DNA of 21,550 bases from Candidatus Bathyarchaeota archaeon (lineage in GTDB: Archaea; Thermoproteota; Bathyarchaeia; Bathyarchaeales; Bathycorpusculaceae): positions 1 through 21,550 of the forward strand of contig JACUTN010000003.1 of NCBI GenBank assembly GCA_014859805.1. The letters run 5' to 3'. The position numbers and the translations under genes were made by a program. Shown here piece by piece: positions 14,497 through 21,550 of the stretch. The stretch's first letter is position 1. The number at the start of each line of letters is the position of its first letter. Below the pieces are notes generated by a model, which saw only the letters and a program-made list of their open reading frames with translations, did not search any database and was not told where the DNA came from.

Positions 14497-15714
14497 GTGA
14501 GAGCAACAATAATCGAATGCACCTTTGGGATATTGGCTTTCAATAAAGAAGAAGGCGAAATAATAGAAAGTGTTCTGTTTCCTAGAAAACCGCAAGAAGC
14601 GGCGAAAATTCTCGCAAAAATTGAAGCTGGAAAATTTGTGGATGAAATCGCCCAATTAATAGGCAAACTTGTTAAGAATGGTTACGGCACTTTTGTTTTT
14701 GAAAGCTCGGAATTAGCAAACGCTGTTCGAGAAAAGCTAAACGTCAAGGTTGAAGTTGCGAAACCGTTCAAAGCCCGAGAGATGCTTCGCTCCAATATGG
14801 AAAAGTTCGCCGTCAAAACAGGGTTTGTAAAAGACACAATAGAACTTGAAAAGTGGATGCGCGACATTGCTCTAGAAATTACCAAGCTTAGGGTTAAAGG
14901 AGCTGTGGAGAAAAGAGACCTGATCATAACCCAAGCAATTCAAACCATTGATGATTTAGATAAAACCATAAACCTGTTCATGAGCCGCGTAAGAGAATGG
15001 TATGGGATGCACTTTCCAGAGCTTGACCGCCTACTGGACAAGCATGAGACTTACGCTCGCCTAGTTTTTAAGCTCGGCAACAAAGACAACTTTACAGACG
15101 AAAGATTAGAAGACATACCGAAATCCAAGGCTGAAAAGATAGCCAAATCAGCAGAAACTTCCATGGGTGCAGACCTATCGGAAACAGACATCACACAAAT
15201 CCAAACTCTATGCAAAAACGTTCTGGGACTATACCAGTTAAGACAAACATTGGAAAATTATCTGGACACAACCATGGAAGAGGTTACGCCAAACATAAAA
15301 GCATTAGCAGGCTCTTTGTTAGGCGCACGCTTAATCGCACTAGCCGGAGGTTTAACAAGTCTCGCCAAGATGCCTTCAAGCACAATACAAGTTCTAGGAG
15401 CAGAAAAAGCTCTTTTCCGTTCACTTAAAACCGGGACACGACCACCGAAACACGGAATAATCTTCCAACACGCCATCTTACATGAAGCGAAAAAATGGCA
15501 AAGGGGAAAAATCGCCAGAGCCATGGCTGGAAAACTGGCAATCGCTGCAAGAGCAGATGCCTTCGGAAGCAGGTACATAGGCGAAGAACTGAAAGCCGAT
15601 CTAGAAAAAAGAATTGAAGAAATTCACAGAAAATACGTTCAGCCTCCTCAAATCCCCACAAGAAAATCGAAACGAATGAAGAGGAGAAAGAAGAGACGTG
15701 CACGTAGGCGTTAA
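14497..15714 (+). CDS. nop5: C/D box RNP scaffold protein Nop5 (Nop56/58)
   Basis: This core protein of the archaeal C/D box sRNP bridges L7Ae-bound guide RNA and fibrillarin for 2'-O-methylation of rRNA and tRNA. The N-terminal domain (1-115) binds fibrillarin, a coiled-coil region (about 120-250) dimerises, and the Nop domain carries GARLIALAGG (276-285), GAEKALFRSL (301-310) and GTRPPKHG (313-320). The last 13 residues are almost all Arg/Lys (KRMKRRKKRRARRR type), a basic RNA-contacting tail. GTG 14497 follows the SD GAGGAGAGG by about 7 bases. Its end overlaps flpA by 17 bases, the usual archaeal arrangement. Confidence 0.97.
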   Translation: MRATIIECTFGILAFNKEEGEIIESVLFPRKPQEAAKILAKIEAGKFVDEIAQLIGKLVKNGYGTFVFESSELANAVREKLNVKVEVAKPFKAREMLRSNMEKFAVKTGFVKDTIELEKWMRDIALEITKLRVKGAVEKRDLIITQAIQTIDDLDKTINLFMSRVREWYGMHFPELDRLLDKHETYARLVFKLGNKDNFTDERLEDIPKSKAEKIAKSAETSMGADLSETDITQIQTLCKNVLGLYQLRQTLENYLDTTMEEVTPNIKALAGSLLGARLIALAGGLTSLAKMPSSTIQVLGAEKALFRSLKTGTRPPKHGIIFQHAILHEAKKWQRGKIARAMAGKLAIAARADAFGSRYIGEELKADLEKRIEEIHRKYVQPPQIPTRKSKRMKRRKKRRARRR

Positions 15715-16393
15715 ACCACATCCTCAGTTTCCAGCAATATATCAAGTAACACTGGAAGATGGGACTCGAAGGCTGGCAACAAAAAACCTGACACCTAATA
15801 GAAACGTCTACGGCGAAAAGCTCACCAAATATAAAGGCGTGGAATACCGTGTCTGGGATCCCTTCAGAAGCAAACTTGCCGCAGCCATCCTAAAAGGCTT
15901 AAAAAACGTTCCAATAAAACCAAGCCATAAAGTCCTATATCTCGGTGCAGCCTCTGGAACAACAGCAAGCCACGTTTCAGACATAATCGGCGAAAAAGGC
16001 CATGTCTACTGTGTTGAGTTTGCACCGAGACCCATAAGGGAACTTGTCAATAACGTGTGCGCCTTCAGGCTTAACATGTCGCCTATACTGGAGGATGCTC
16101 GTTTCCCAGAAAAATATGCACTGTTTATCAGCGGCAAAGTTGATGACATCTACTGCGATATTGCCCAGCCGGAACAAGCCAAGGTTCTAGCAAACAATGC
16201 CGATTTATTCCTCAAAAAATCCGGATGGATAATGCTTGCTGTGAAAGCCCAAAGTATAGATGTAACGAAAGAGCCATCAGAAATTTACAAGCAAGAAGTT
16301 AAGGTCTTGGAAAACCGAGGCTTCTGCATAGAGGAAATTGTCCATTTAGAACCATACGATAAAGCACATGCCATGATAGTGGCCAAAATTTAG
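15698..16393 (+). CDS. flpA: Fibrillarin-like rRNA/tRNA 2'-O-methyltransferase
   Basis: This is the SAM-dependent catalytic subunit of the C/D box sRNP. The SAM-binding motif I is YLGAASGTT (81-89), followed by acidic VYCVEF (103-108). VDDIYCDIAQPEQ and MLAVKAQSID are the conserved catalytic-region blocks. The N-terminal NVYGEKL and EYRVWDPFRSKLAAAI are fibrillarin signatures. The 231-residue length is normal for archaea, which lack the Gly/Arg-rich tail of eukaryotic fibrillarin. The GTG at 15698 lies within the 3' end of nop5; the A/G-rich Arg/Lys codons there (GAGGAG at 15680-15685) also provide its SD. Confidence 0.97.
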   Translation: MHVGVKPHPQFPAIYQVTLEDGTRRLATKNLTPNRNVYGEKLTKYKGVEYRVWDPFRSKLAAAILKGLKNVPIKPSHKVLYLGAASGTTASHVSDIIGEKGHVYCVEFAPRPIRELVNNVCAFRLNMSPILEDARFPEKYALFISGKVDDIYCDIAQPEQAKVLANNADLFLKKSGWIMLAVKAQSIDVTKEPSEIYKQEVKVLENRGFCIEEIVHLEPYDKAHAMIVAKI

Positions 16394-16420
16394 TAGATGT
16401 ATCTTCTAGAAGACAAGTAT

Positions 16421-16431
16421 AGTTTATATTC
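16421..16431 (+). promoter_or_regulatory. TATA box of the COG1395-like regulator
   Basis: AGTTTATATTC lies about 37 bases before ATG 16464, giving a leader of roughly 10 bases. This shows the regulator is not simply the third gene of the nop5 operon. Confidence 0.5.
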
Positions 16432-16463
16432 CAGAATGTTATGATATTCTGTGTGACTTTTCG

Positions 16464-17411
16464 ATGACTTGTATGAAGGTGGAGAAGGAGAAGTCCGTAG
16501 AAATCGTGTTGAAGGAAGCAGGTTTCACTGTTTCTCAAAGATGTTGTTCTCGACCGAGTTGCTTCGACTTTGCAGCTAGAAAAAACGAAACTCTAGTTTT
16601 CATAAAAATTCAACCGGACATCGGAAACATTTCTCCAACGGACCCTCTAGAGCTTACAGTTATGTCTGAGCGTGTGTCAGCTTCTTCGCTTCTGATAAGT
16701 GAGAAAGTACGTGAAAAACCGTTAGAAGACGATACGGTTTATTCAAGATACAACGTCTTGGCTGTCACTAAAAAAACATTTGAGAATATAGTGCTCCGCA
16801 AGATTTATCCCTTAATCCAAGCTGGTCCAGGAGGCTACTACGTTGAAATTGATGCAGAAGCGATTAAGCGAAGAAGACAGGAGCTAGGCTTATCAATTGG
16901 TGAGCTGGCTCAAATGATGGGTACGTCTAGGAGAACCGTTTATGGTTATGAACGAGGGATGGCTAAGGCTTCGGTTTCGGCAGCATACAACCTCATATGT
17001 ATCTTAGGAATCCCAGTAGCGAAGCCAATGAACCTATTCAAAGAATCGAAAAATCAACCAAAACGTTTCTTGACTACTGCCAAACGTGCCATCACCAAAA
17101 ACAAACTTCTCCAAAAAATCTTCAGAAAACTTGCCCACTACAATGTTGCAACATTCAAGAAGGCCCCCTTCGACTTCATAATTGATGTTCAAGAGGGAAA
17201 AATGAAGATTATCGGCGGAGTTGCAAACAACAAAGAACGAGAATTAGATCGAAGGGTCAACGAGATTTTAAGTGTCAGCCGTGTTGTCCAGGCGCATCCA
17301 ATTCTCATAACAGAAGGGCAAAAACCGTTAAACAAGGATATTCTCTGCATCCATTGCGAAGAACTTTCTAAAATCAGGGATCCAGAAGACCTGATTGCAA
17401 ACTTTAAATAA
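16464..17411 (+). CDS. Archaeal HTH regulator, COG1395 type
   Basis: This 315-residue protein has a central Xre/Cro-type helix-turn-helix at about 131-185 (IKRRRQELGLSIGELAQMMG, then TSRRTVYGYERG). It is flanked by two archaeal-specific regions. The N-terminal 110 residues (FDFAARKNETLVFIKIQ..., ending in VLAVTKKTFENIV) and the C-terminal region (about 205-315) look like alternating strands and helices, and may be related degenerate nuclease-like folds (inference). A CC-R-PSC cluster (27-33) is present. This architecture matches COG1395 predicted regulators; targets are unknown. ATG 16464 is chosen for its distance from the TATA box; ATG 16473 is an alternative. The gene overlaps the end of rnhB tail to tail by 8 bases. 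Confidence 0.88.
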   Translation: MTCMKVEKEKSVEIVLKEAGFTVSQRCCSRPSCFDFAARKNETLVFIKIQPDIGNISPTDPLELTVMSERVSASSLLISEKVREKPLEDDTVYSRYNVLAVTKKTFENIVLRKIYPLIQAGPGGYYVEIDAEAIKRRRQELGLSIGELAQMMGTSRRTVYGYERGMAKASVSAAYNLICILGIPVAKPMNLFKESKNQPKRFLTTAKRAITKNKLLQKIFRKLAHYNVATFKKAPFDFIIDVQEGKMKIIGGVANNKERELDRRVNEILSVSRVVQAHPILITEGQKPLNKDILCIHCEELSKIRDPEDLIANFK

Positions 17412-18066
17412 GCCTTGCCTGATGTGAATCTTTTTCACTTTTAACCTTTTTAGCTGGCTTCCACGATTTTCTGACACAATCTGGATATTCCCCAAATTTT
17501 TCAATACATTGACGGAGAAAACTTATAGTCTTAGGATCTGATGGATAACCGGATCCAAAATCCCCGTATTTCTCCTTTAACTCTGCAATTTCCTTGTCTC
17601 TTTCAACTTTGGCAATTATTGAAGCAGCCGAAACTATCGGATATTTGCTGTCAGCCTTATGCTCCGAAACTATTTCAACTTTGAACGGTAACAATTCTGA
17701 AATGTGCTGTCCAAAACGTTCTTCTAAAACATCCGAAGCATCAACGTAGGCTATGTCTGGCGCAAGTAACTCGATAATTTTCGCCATGGTTTGAGCCTCC
17801 AACCTGTTCAACTTGTGAAGTTTTCTGCCAGTCTCAACAACCTTGTCAATATCCTTCGGCGCCAGCTTTATCACGCTATATTTTAAGACAATTCGCTTAA
17901 TTTCAACAGCCAGCGTCTCACGTCTCCGTGGAGACAAAAGCTTCGAATCTTTAACACCTAACTCAACAAGCTTTGGCAGTTCGTTATCTTTCATTAGAAC
18001 GCCGGCAATAATCAGTGGTCCTATTACGCAGCCGCGTCCTGCATCGTCAACACCAGCGATTAACAT
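17404..18066 (-). CDS. rnhB: Ribonuclease HII
   Basis: This enzyme removes RNA from RNA-DNA hybrids and misincorporated ribonucleotides. The start ATG 18066 gives 220 residues beginning MLIAGVDDAGRG, the family N-terminus. The frame continues upstream for 97 codons, but those lie in the antisense-like frame of the vapC region and give a His/Arg/Thr-rich nonsense sequence. Active-site residues are D7 and D8 in DDAGRG (usually DEAGRG), D109 in YVDASD and D139 in HKADSKYPIV. The SAASIIAKV block (147-155) is also typical. The Glu-to-Asp change in the first motif is conservative. It starts 17 bases after the vapC stop. Confidence 0.94.
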   Translation of the reverse strand: MLIAGVDDAGRGCVIGPLIIAGVLMKDNELPKLVELGVKDSKLLSPRRRETLAVEIKRIVLKYSVIKLAPKDIDKVVETGRKLHKLNRLEAQTMAKIIELLAPDIAYVDASDVLEERFGQHISELLPFKVEIVSEHKADSKYPIVSAASIIAKVERDKEIAELKEKYGDFGSGYPSDPKTISFLRQCIEKFGEYPDCVRKSWKPAKKVKSEKDSHQARLI

Positions 18067-18083
18067 GGGGAAGCCTTCTTTTT

Positions 18084-18512
18084 TCAGGGTTTTAGTAGTT
18101 TTGAGTTTGTGATTTTGTTTGCTGTGTTGTGGAGTTTTTGGTCGGCGGTGTATAGAGTGGCGTTTAGTTTTTGGGTTCCGGCTATGTAGAGTGCGTCGTA
18201 GATTGTTATGTTTTGGGCTAGGGCTATGTTTGTGGCTTGTTCGGTGAGTTCGCGGGTGGTGATGATGTTCAGTTTGTCGTATATCTTTATCAAGTCTTGT
18301 GTTATGGGTTTTGTTTCTTCGGGTTTTAGGTCTTTTTGTATTTTTGTGTGTTTCCATATAGCGTTTAAGCTTTCAGCCAAGGCTATGTCTACCGTGTACA
18401 GAGCGTAGCCTTTTTTTATAAGGGCTGTTATGGTTGTTCGGGCTTGTTTGGAGTTGGGTTCGCTTGTTACGAGTTTTACGAGTATGCTGGAGTCTAGGAC
18501 TAGTGTTGGCGT
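18084..18512 (-). CDS. vapC: VapC-type PIN-domain toxin with probable ACG start
   Basis: The product is a PIN-domain ribonuclease of about 142 residues. All four acidic active-site residues are seen when counted from the ACG at 18512: D7 (LVLDSSIL), E47 (ALAESLNA), D106 (IYDALYIA) and D124 (YTADQKL). No ATG, GTG or TTG lies in frame near the domain start; the open frame runs on to 18740 through the vapB region with nonsense sequence. The ACG codon sits exactly where Met is expected (M-PTLVLDSS) and is preceded by GGGAGGA (18519-18525) at good SD spacing. The gene overlaps vapB by 13 bases, typical for a toxin translated after its antitoxin. The coding strand is extremely rich in A and C. It could instead be a start-mutated, inactive toxin. 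Confidence 0.8.
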   Translation of the reverse strand, partial: TPTLVLDSSILVKLVTSEPNSKQARTTITALIKKGYALYTVDIALAESLNAIWKHTKIQKDLKPEETKPITQDLIKIYDKLNIITTRELTEQATNIALAQNITIYDALYIAGTQKLNATLYTADQKLHNTANKITNSKLLKP

Positions 18513-18721
18513 TCTCTGTCCTCCCTGATGAGTTTTGTCGAGTCTATTTTTGTTTGTCGTTTTTCTGCTCTTGGTTCTATTTCTTGAAGTGTTTTTAAGA
18601 GTTCGAGTTGTTTGATTCTTTCTTCGATGAAGTTTCTTACTTCTTCGCTCCACTTTGCTGGGTTTTGTTTCATTTTTTCTTTGAGATTGCGTGGAATTCG
18701 TATCGTTATTGTTGTTGACAT
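18500..18721 (-). CDS. vapB: VapB-type ribbon-helix-helix antitoxin
   Basis: This 73-residue protein starts with a strand of the form STTITIRIP and continues NLKEKMKQNPAKWSEEVRNF into a helix and a Glu/Lys/Arg-rich C-terminus. That is the pattern of a CopG/MetJ ribbon-helix-helix DNA-binding antitoxin with a toxin-binding tail. ATG 18721 is chosen, with a GTGA a few bases upstream; a GTG at 18730 would add three residues. A TATA-like TTTTTAAGA (18753-18762) lies about 36 bases upstream. It is expected to neutralise the PIN protein and repress its own promoter. Its C-terminal codons contain the SD of vapC. Confidence 0.82.
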   Translation of the reverse strand: MSTTITIRIPRNLKEKMKQNPAKWSEEVRNFIEERIKQLELLKTLQEIEPRAEKRQTKIDSTKLIREDRERQH

Positions 18722-18752
18722 GGATTTCACTGTAACACATCTTGTAATACGA

Positions 18753-18762
18753 TCTTAAAAAC
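18753..18762 (-). promoter_or_regulatory. TATA-like element of vapBC
   Basis: TTTTTAAGA on the - strand is about 36 bases before ATG 18721. A second, stronger TATA (18898-18910) lies further upstream and would give a leader carrying half of the 18841-18894 inverted repeat. Confidence 0.35.
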
Positions 18763-18840
18763 GTTGTCGTCGTGCAGATTTGTTTGTGCTAAGAGACGTT
18801 TATGAGAAAATAATTTTGCCCATGAAGAGTTTTCCTTTTT

Positions 18841-18894
18841 GTCTAGGCTCTGACATGAGATGGTTTGCTCCTCTGTTCTCTGTCGGGCCTAGAC
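18841..18894. repeat. Long perfect-arm inverted repeat between thep1 and vapB
   Basis: GTCTAGGC at 18841-18848 pairs perfectly with GCCTAGAC at 18887-18894. Further pairing of GACA (18852-18855) with TGTC (18881-18884) extends the stem to about 14 pairs with one bulge and a 25-base loop. Next to it lies CCTTATATATAGG (18898-18910), a nearly symmetric TATA element. There is no T-run after either arm, so it is not a standard terminator. It may be an operator, an RNA structure in the vapB leader, or a relic of a mobile element. Confidence 0.5.
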
Positions 18895-18980
18895 CCTCCT
18901 TATATATAGGTCAAACTTTTCTAGCGCGCGCCCTACAACTATTAATCCTTAGGAAGATTCTCCCATTTCGCAACACTATG

Positions 18981-19532
18981 TTAGGCTTGTTCCAAGAACC
19001 CGGCGGCTTTTTCAACGAGAATTTCGTGCAGATTCCCTCTGTTTTCATACGTCACCCTATATATTTCAGCATCTTCTCTAGCGCTTATTTCTTCGATTAG
19101 CCTGTCCCTTGCCTTCCAATGAACAGTGCCTACCACGAGTTTTCTACTTTCAACAGCCTTCTTAACAGCCTCTTTGAAGCGTTCTGAATGAAGTTCCATA
19201 GGTCCAATCTCATCAATCGCAACAACATCAGCGTTTTCGACAGCAATGGCTATCGCTTCAGCACCTATGTTATCAAGGTCTTCCAAGTTCACACGGTATT
19301 TGCCAATCCGTGGACCATGCTTTTGATTTACATGGGCAAGCCAGCCTCTTCTGCCACTGCTTATATCTAAAATTTCAAAACCAACACGTGCTCCGCATGT
19401 GCGAACTTCACGGCTTACCATTCCACCTACACTACAGCCTCTAGCTTTTAACACTTCAATAGTCTTCAACAAGACGGATGTCTTTCCTGTGCCCGGACTG
19501 CCAGTTATGAATAATAATCGCTTTTTCAACAA
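18981..19532 (-). CDS. THEP1-type nucleoside-triphosphatase
   Basis: This is a P-loop NTPase of the THEP1/NTPCR family, which hydrolyses NTPs slowly and whose cellular role is not settled. Walker A is GSPGTGKTS (11-19) at the start of the protein, and Walker B is VVAIDEIGPMEL (103-114) with D107 and E108. Family blocks GGMVSREV, SGRRGWLAHV and GPRIGKYRV are also present. At 183 residues it is full length. Two adjacent TTG codons (19532 and 19529) follow AGGGAGA; the second is 6 bases from GGGAG and may be the true start. It is divergent from trm1, with 84-99 bases between. Confidence 0.92.
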   Translation of the reverse strand: MLKKRLLFITGSPGTGKTSVLLKTIEVLKARGCSVGGMVSREVRTCGARVGFEILDISSGRRGWLAHVNQKHGPRIGKYRVNLEDLDNIGAEAIAIAVENADVVAIDEIGPMELHSERFKEAVKKAVESRKLVVGTVHWKARDRLIEEISAREDAEIYRVTYENRGNLHEILVEKAAGFLEQA

Positions 19533-19631
19533 ATCTCCCTTCTTAAACAGAAGCCTAATATCCCCTAAAACGATTTCTGATAATTATGGCTTGCTCAAGC
19601 TAAGCAGATATTTTAGGTGAAAAGGAAAAAC

Positions 19632-20858
19632 ATGAAAGAAGAAATCTTCAAGATGGATTTTCCAACGGAAATTATACAAGAAGGTAAAGTCAAGGTTCTG
19701 GTTCCGAAGCTTAAAGAGTTTGTAAAGTCACCTTCTGAATATGCTCCTTCAAAGGCTCCTGTCTTCTATAATCCAGTCATGGAGCTGAACCGTGACATCG
19801 CAGTTTTAGCCTCACAAGCTTATCAAAGAACGCTTAACCGCGAAATTACTGTTTGTGAGCCGTTAGCTGGCTGTGGTATTAGGGGAATAAGATTTGCAAC
19901 CGAGGTTGAAGGAGTTGAAAAAGTAGTTATTAATGACATAAACGCGAAAGCCTTTCAACTAGCCAGCTACAATGTGCGCATGAATGAATTAAGTGAACGT
20001 GTAGTCGTGAAAAAAGAAGATGCAAATTTTCTCCTTGGCAGTTATGGAGCACCACGCAAAAGATTTGACGTCATAGACATAGATCCTTTTGGCTGTCCAG
20101 TGCCTTATCTTGACTCTGCTATTCGTGCCTTACGCAACAGTGGTCTGTTAATTTTGACAGCAACAGACATGGCTCCGTTGTGTGGGGTTCACCCAAAAGC
20201 GTGCATCAGAAAGTATGGTGGAAAACCCTTACGCACAGAGTACTGTCACGAGTTGGCTGTTAGACTTCTGGCTGGAAGCTTAGCCATGACAGCAGCAAAA
20301 TACGAAATGGGAATAAACATAATCTTCAGCCACAGCACAGATCACTACGTCAGAATCTATGCAACCGCGAAATACGGCGCAAAAAAGGGTAATGAAAACG
20401 TCAAAAACATGGGATACATACTTCATTGTTTTAAATGCTTACACAGAGAAACAGCAAAAGGGCTTTTTCTCATTGAACACTCGGGAAAATGTAGCGAGTG
20501 CGGCTCAAAAATTAGTGTTGCTGGGCCGTTGTGGCTTGGAAAACTGTTTGACGGGCAATTTTGTGAACTGGTCCAGAAAGAAGTGAAGCGGAGGGCATTT
20601 AAGCAGGGGAAAAAAATCCGGAAGATTTTCACTTTGATAGAAAATGAGGTTGAAGCTCCTATCACGTACTACGTGGTTGATAAATTATGTGACACACTAA
20701 ATCTACCGGTTCCACCGGTCAAAAAGGTTATCGCAGCCTTAGAAGAAAGGGGCTTTCAAGCAGTTTTAACGCATTTCAATTCTACGGGAATACGGTCCAA
20801 TGCATCTGCATCTGATATGAAAGAGCTTTTGTTGAAAATTGTGAGAGATGAGTGGTAA
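19632..20858 (+). CDS. trm1: tRNA (guanine26-N2) dimethyltransferase Trm1
   Basis: Trm1 uses SAM to make N2,N2-dimethylguanosine at position 26 of tRNA. Numbered from ATG 19632 (408 residues), the SAM-binding motif is CEPLAGCGIRG (75-85), the acidic motif is VINDIN (99-104), and the catalytic IDIDPFG covers 148-154. A zinc-binding set follows with CFKC (266-269) and CSEC (287-290), then the C-terminal Trm1 domain. NRDIAVLASQAY near residue 53 is another family signature. The frame extends to GTG 19617, but AGGTGA (19615-19620) and AAGG lie upstream of ATG 19632 at suitable spacing, so the ATG is preferred. It is divergent from the THEP1 gene. Confidence 0.96.
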   Translation: MKEEIFKMDFPTEIIQEGKVKVLVPKLKEFVKSPSEYAPSKAPVFYNPVMELNRDIAVLASQAYQRTLNREITVCEPLAGCGIRGIRFATEVEGVEKVVINDINAKAFQLASYNVRMNELSERVVVKKEDANFLLGSYGAPRKRFDVIDIDPFGCPVPYLDSAIRALRNSGLLILTATDMAPLCGVHPKACIRKYGGKPLRTEYCHELAVRLLAGSLAMTAAKYEMGINIIFSHSTDHYVRIYATAKYGAKKGNENVKNMGYILHCFKCLHRETAKGLFLIEHSGKCSECGSKISVAGPLWLGKLFDGQFCELVQKEVKRRAFKQGKKIRKIFTLIENEVEAPITYYVVDKLCDTLNLPVPPVKKVIAALEERGFQAVLTHFNSTGIRSNASASDMKELLLKIVRDEW

Positions 20859-20905
20859 GTTTTAAATAAGTTGGAGTATTAGAACTGAAGGTTTAGGTGA
20901 CAAAG

Positions 20906-21460
20906 TTGAATAAGAAAGTATTTGCGTTTATCGTGATGACCGTTTCAATGCTTTTGTTAGCGGGTCTAGTGAATGCACCTGAAACAGTAACGGTTTGGAC
21001 AGACAAGTCAGAGTATGCTCCAGGGGAGACGGGAACTTTACATATTGTTTTCTACAACGACGAAGACTCTGCGGTGACAATTGAAAAAATCACAATAATT
21101 TTCGACGGGTGGCGAGCATATCGGAATGACAAATGGGAAGGGAATCAAACAATAGAAATCAACCAAGCTGTTGTAAGTAAAGGAGTCTATGAAAAAGAAA
21201 TATCGTTCACGGTGCCGACCAATGGAAGAGCCAAATCCACAAACGTTCCAATTACAATAAAGACAACCGAGCTTGGAAATATTTACGAGTATCATTTCAT
21301 AACTGTTACTGAAACGCCTAAGTACATGGAGCAAGTTGTTACACTCTTCACGATCCAAGTGGTGCTTCTGATTGTCTGTACAATCATAATAGCTGCAACA
21401 ATATTCCTTTCAGCGCGCAGACCGCAAGTAACGTGGAGACCACAGGAAAAAACAGAATAA
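20906..21460 (+). CDS. Small secreted protein with C-terminal membrane anchor
   Basis: I do not recognise a named family. From TTG 20906 (184 residues) there is an N-terminal signal peptide (basic NKK, then FAFIVMTVSMLLLAGLVNA), probably cut near residues 22-23. An extracellular beta-rich domain follows, with an Ig-like or CARDB-like opening (YAPGETGTLHIVFYNDED) and TVPTNGRAKSTNVPITI. A C-terminal membrane helix (about 143-167, IQVVLLIVCTIIIAATIFL) is followed by basic SARRP. The layout is that of archaeal surface proteins that sense or bind outside the cell. AGGTGA (20895-20900) precedes the TTG by 5 bases, so this start beats GTG 20897. A TATA-like TTTTAAATA lies at 20860-20868. Confidence 0.75.
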   Translation: MNKKVFAFIVMTVSMLLLAGLVNAPETVTVWTDKSEYAPGETGTLHIVFYNDEDSAVTIEKITIIFDGWRAYRNDKWEGNQTIEINQAVVSKGVYEKEISFTVPTNGRAKSTNVPITIKTTELGNIYEYHFITVTETPKYMEQVVTLFTIQVVLLIVCTIIIAATIFLSARRPQVTWRPQEKTE

Positions 21461-21463
21461 CCA

Positions 21464-21497
21464 AATTCTTTCCTTTCCCATTTTTTCCATTTTATTT
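21464..21497 (+). terminator. T-rich terminator after the secreted-protein gene
   Basis: Immediately after the stop at 21460 the + strand becomes T/C-rich, with TTTTTT and TTTTATTT runs between 21480 and 21497. This matches the T-tract style of archaeal intrinsic termination. Confidence 0.5.
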
Positions 21498-21550
21498 AAG
21501 TAATAGAATTCATAATTTGTAATAGCTATCATAAAACTGGGATGTTGGAG

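Noticed and set aside
17404..18357. RNase HII with a 97-residue N-terminal extension
   Set aside because: The extension is His/Arg/Thr-rich and lies in another frame of vapC, whose A/C-rich strand lacks stops; the family start MLIAGVDDAGRG is at 18066.
18513..18740. N-terminal 76 residues of the long vapC frame
   Set aside because: It overlaps vapB in another frame and has the same low-complexity Asn/Thr/Arg/Lys look; the PIN fold begins at the ACG.
18841..18900. The inverted repeat as an intrinsic terminator
   Set aside because: Neither strand has a T-run following the closing arm.
18780..19100. 106-codon + strand ORF
   Set aside because: About a third lies antisense to the THEP1 gene, it has no SD, and its aromatic-rich sequence does not resemble a protein family.
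1..21550. CRISPR array, insertion sequence, rRNA or integrase-type element
   Set aside because: No regularly spaced repeats, transposase or recombinase motifs, terminal repeats or rRNA-like stretches were found by eye.

Overview
The window looks like a compact archaeal chromosome segment, most likely from the TACK group and possibly Bathyarchaeia (inference from gene content, not tested). The main evidence is archaeal information-processing machinery: Nop5 and fibrillarin overlapping in one operon, tRNA methyltransferase Trm1, an archaeal YchF-like GTPase and RNase HII. Lineage-typical genes of unknown function (a DUF373 membrane protein and a COG1340-type coiled-coil protein) agree with this. 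TATA-like boxes lie 25-45 bases before many starts. GTG and TTG starts are common and are often set by GGAG/AGGTGA Shine-Dalgarno (SD) sequences.

Left part (1-6275): a membrane-anchored transglutaminase-like protein, cut off by the window edge, is followed by the YchF-like GTPase on the + strand. Converging on them from the - strand is a run of a 72-residue protein, a coiled-coil protein, DUF373, an MTA/MTI-type phosphorylase and a cis-prenyltransferase. The last two serve methionine/purine salvage and polyprenyl carrier synthesis.

Middle (6276-11518): a 530-base stretch without a convincing gene is followed by - strand genes: an ADP-forming acyl-CoA synthetase beta subunit, a DUF4430 (transcobalamin-C-like) membrane protein overlapping an ECF transporter S component, an M20 metallopeptidase, a tiny zinc-ribbon protein and HtpX. 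A possible 32-residue ORF lies among dyad-rich regulatory DNA near 10050-10160.

Right-middle (11659-14130): an Lrp/AsnC-like regulator on the + strand is split by a single-base frameshift. A possible 38-residue protein and the pyrD-pyrK pair (pyrimidine synthesis) lie on the - strand.

Right part (14497-21550): the nop5-flpA operon (2'-O-methylation guided by C/D RNAs) and a COG1395-type HTH regulator converge on thep1-vapB-vapC-rnhB. The vapBC pair has a striking strand composition, and VapC has no normal start codon: an ACG sits where AUG is expected, behind a strong SD. Trm1 and a small secreted, C-terminally anchored protein close the window.

Most of the window is housekeeping. I see no CRISPR array, insertion sequence, rRNA or tRNA and no clear new multi-gene system. 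The observations most worth checking are the VapC start, the Lrp frameshift, the in-frame TAG between the 72-residue ORF and the coiled-coil gene, the ECF-S/DUF4430 pair and two hairpins in gene-free DNA.
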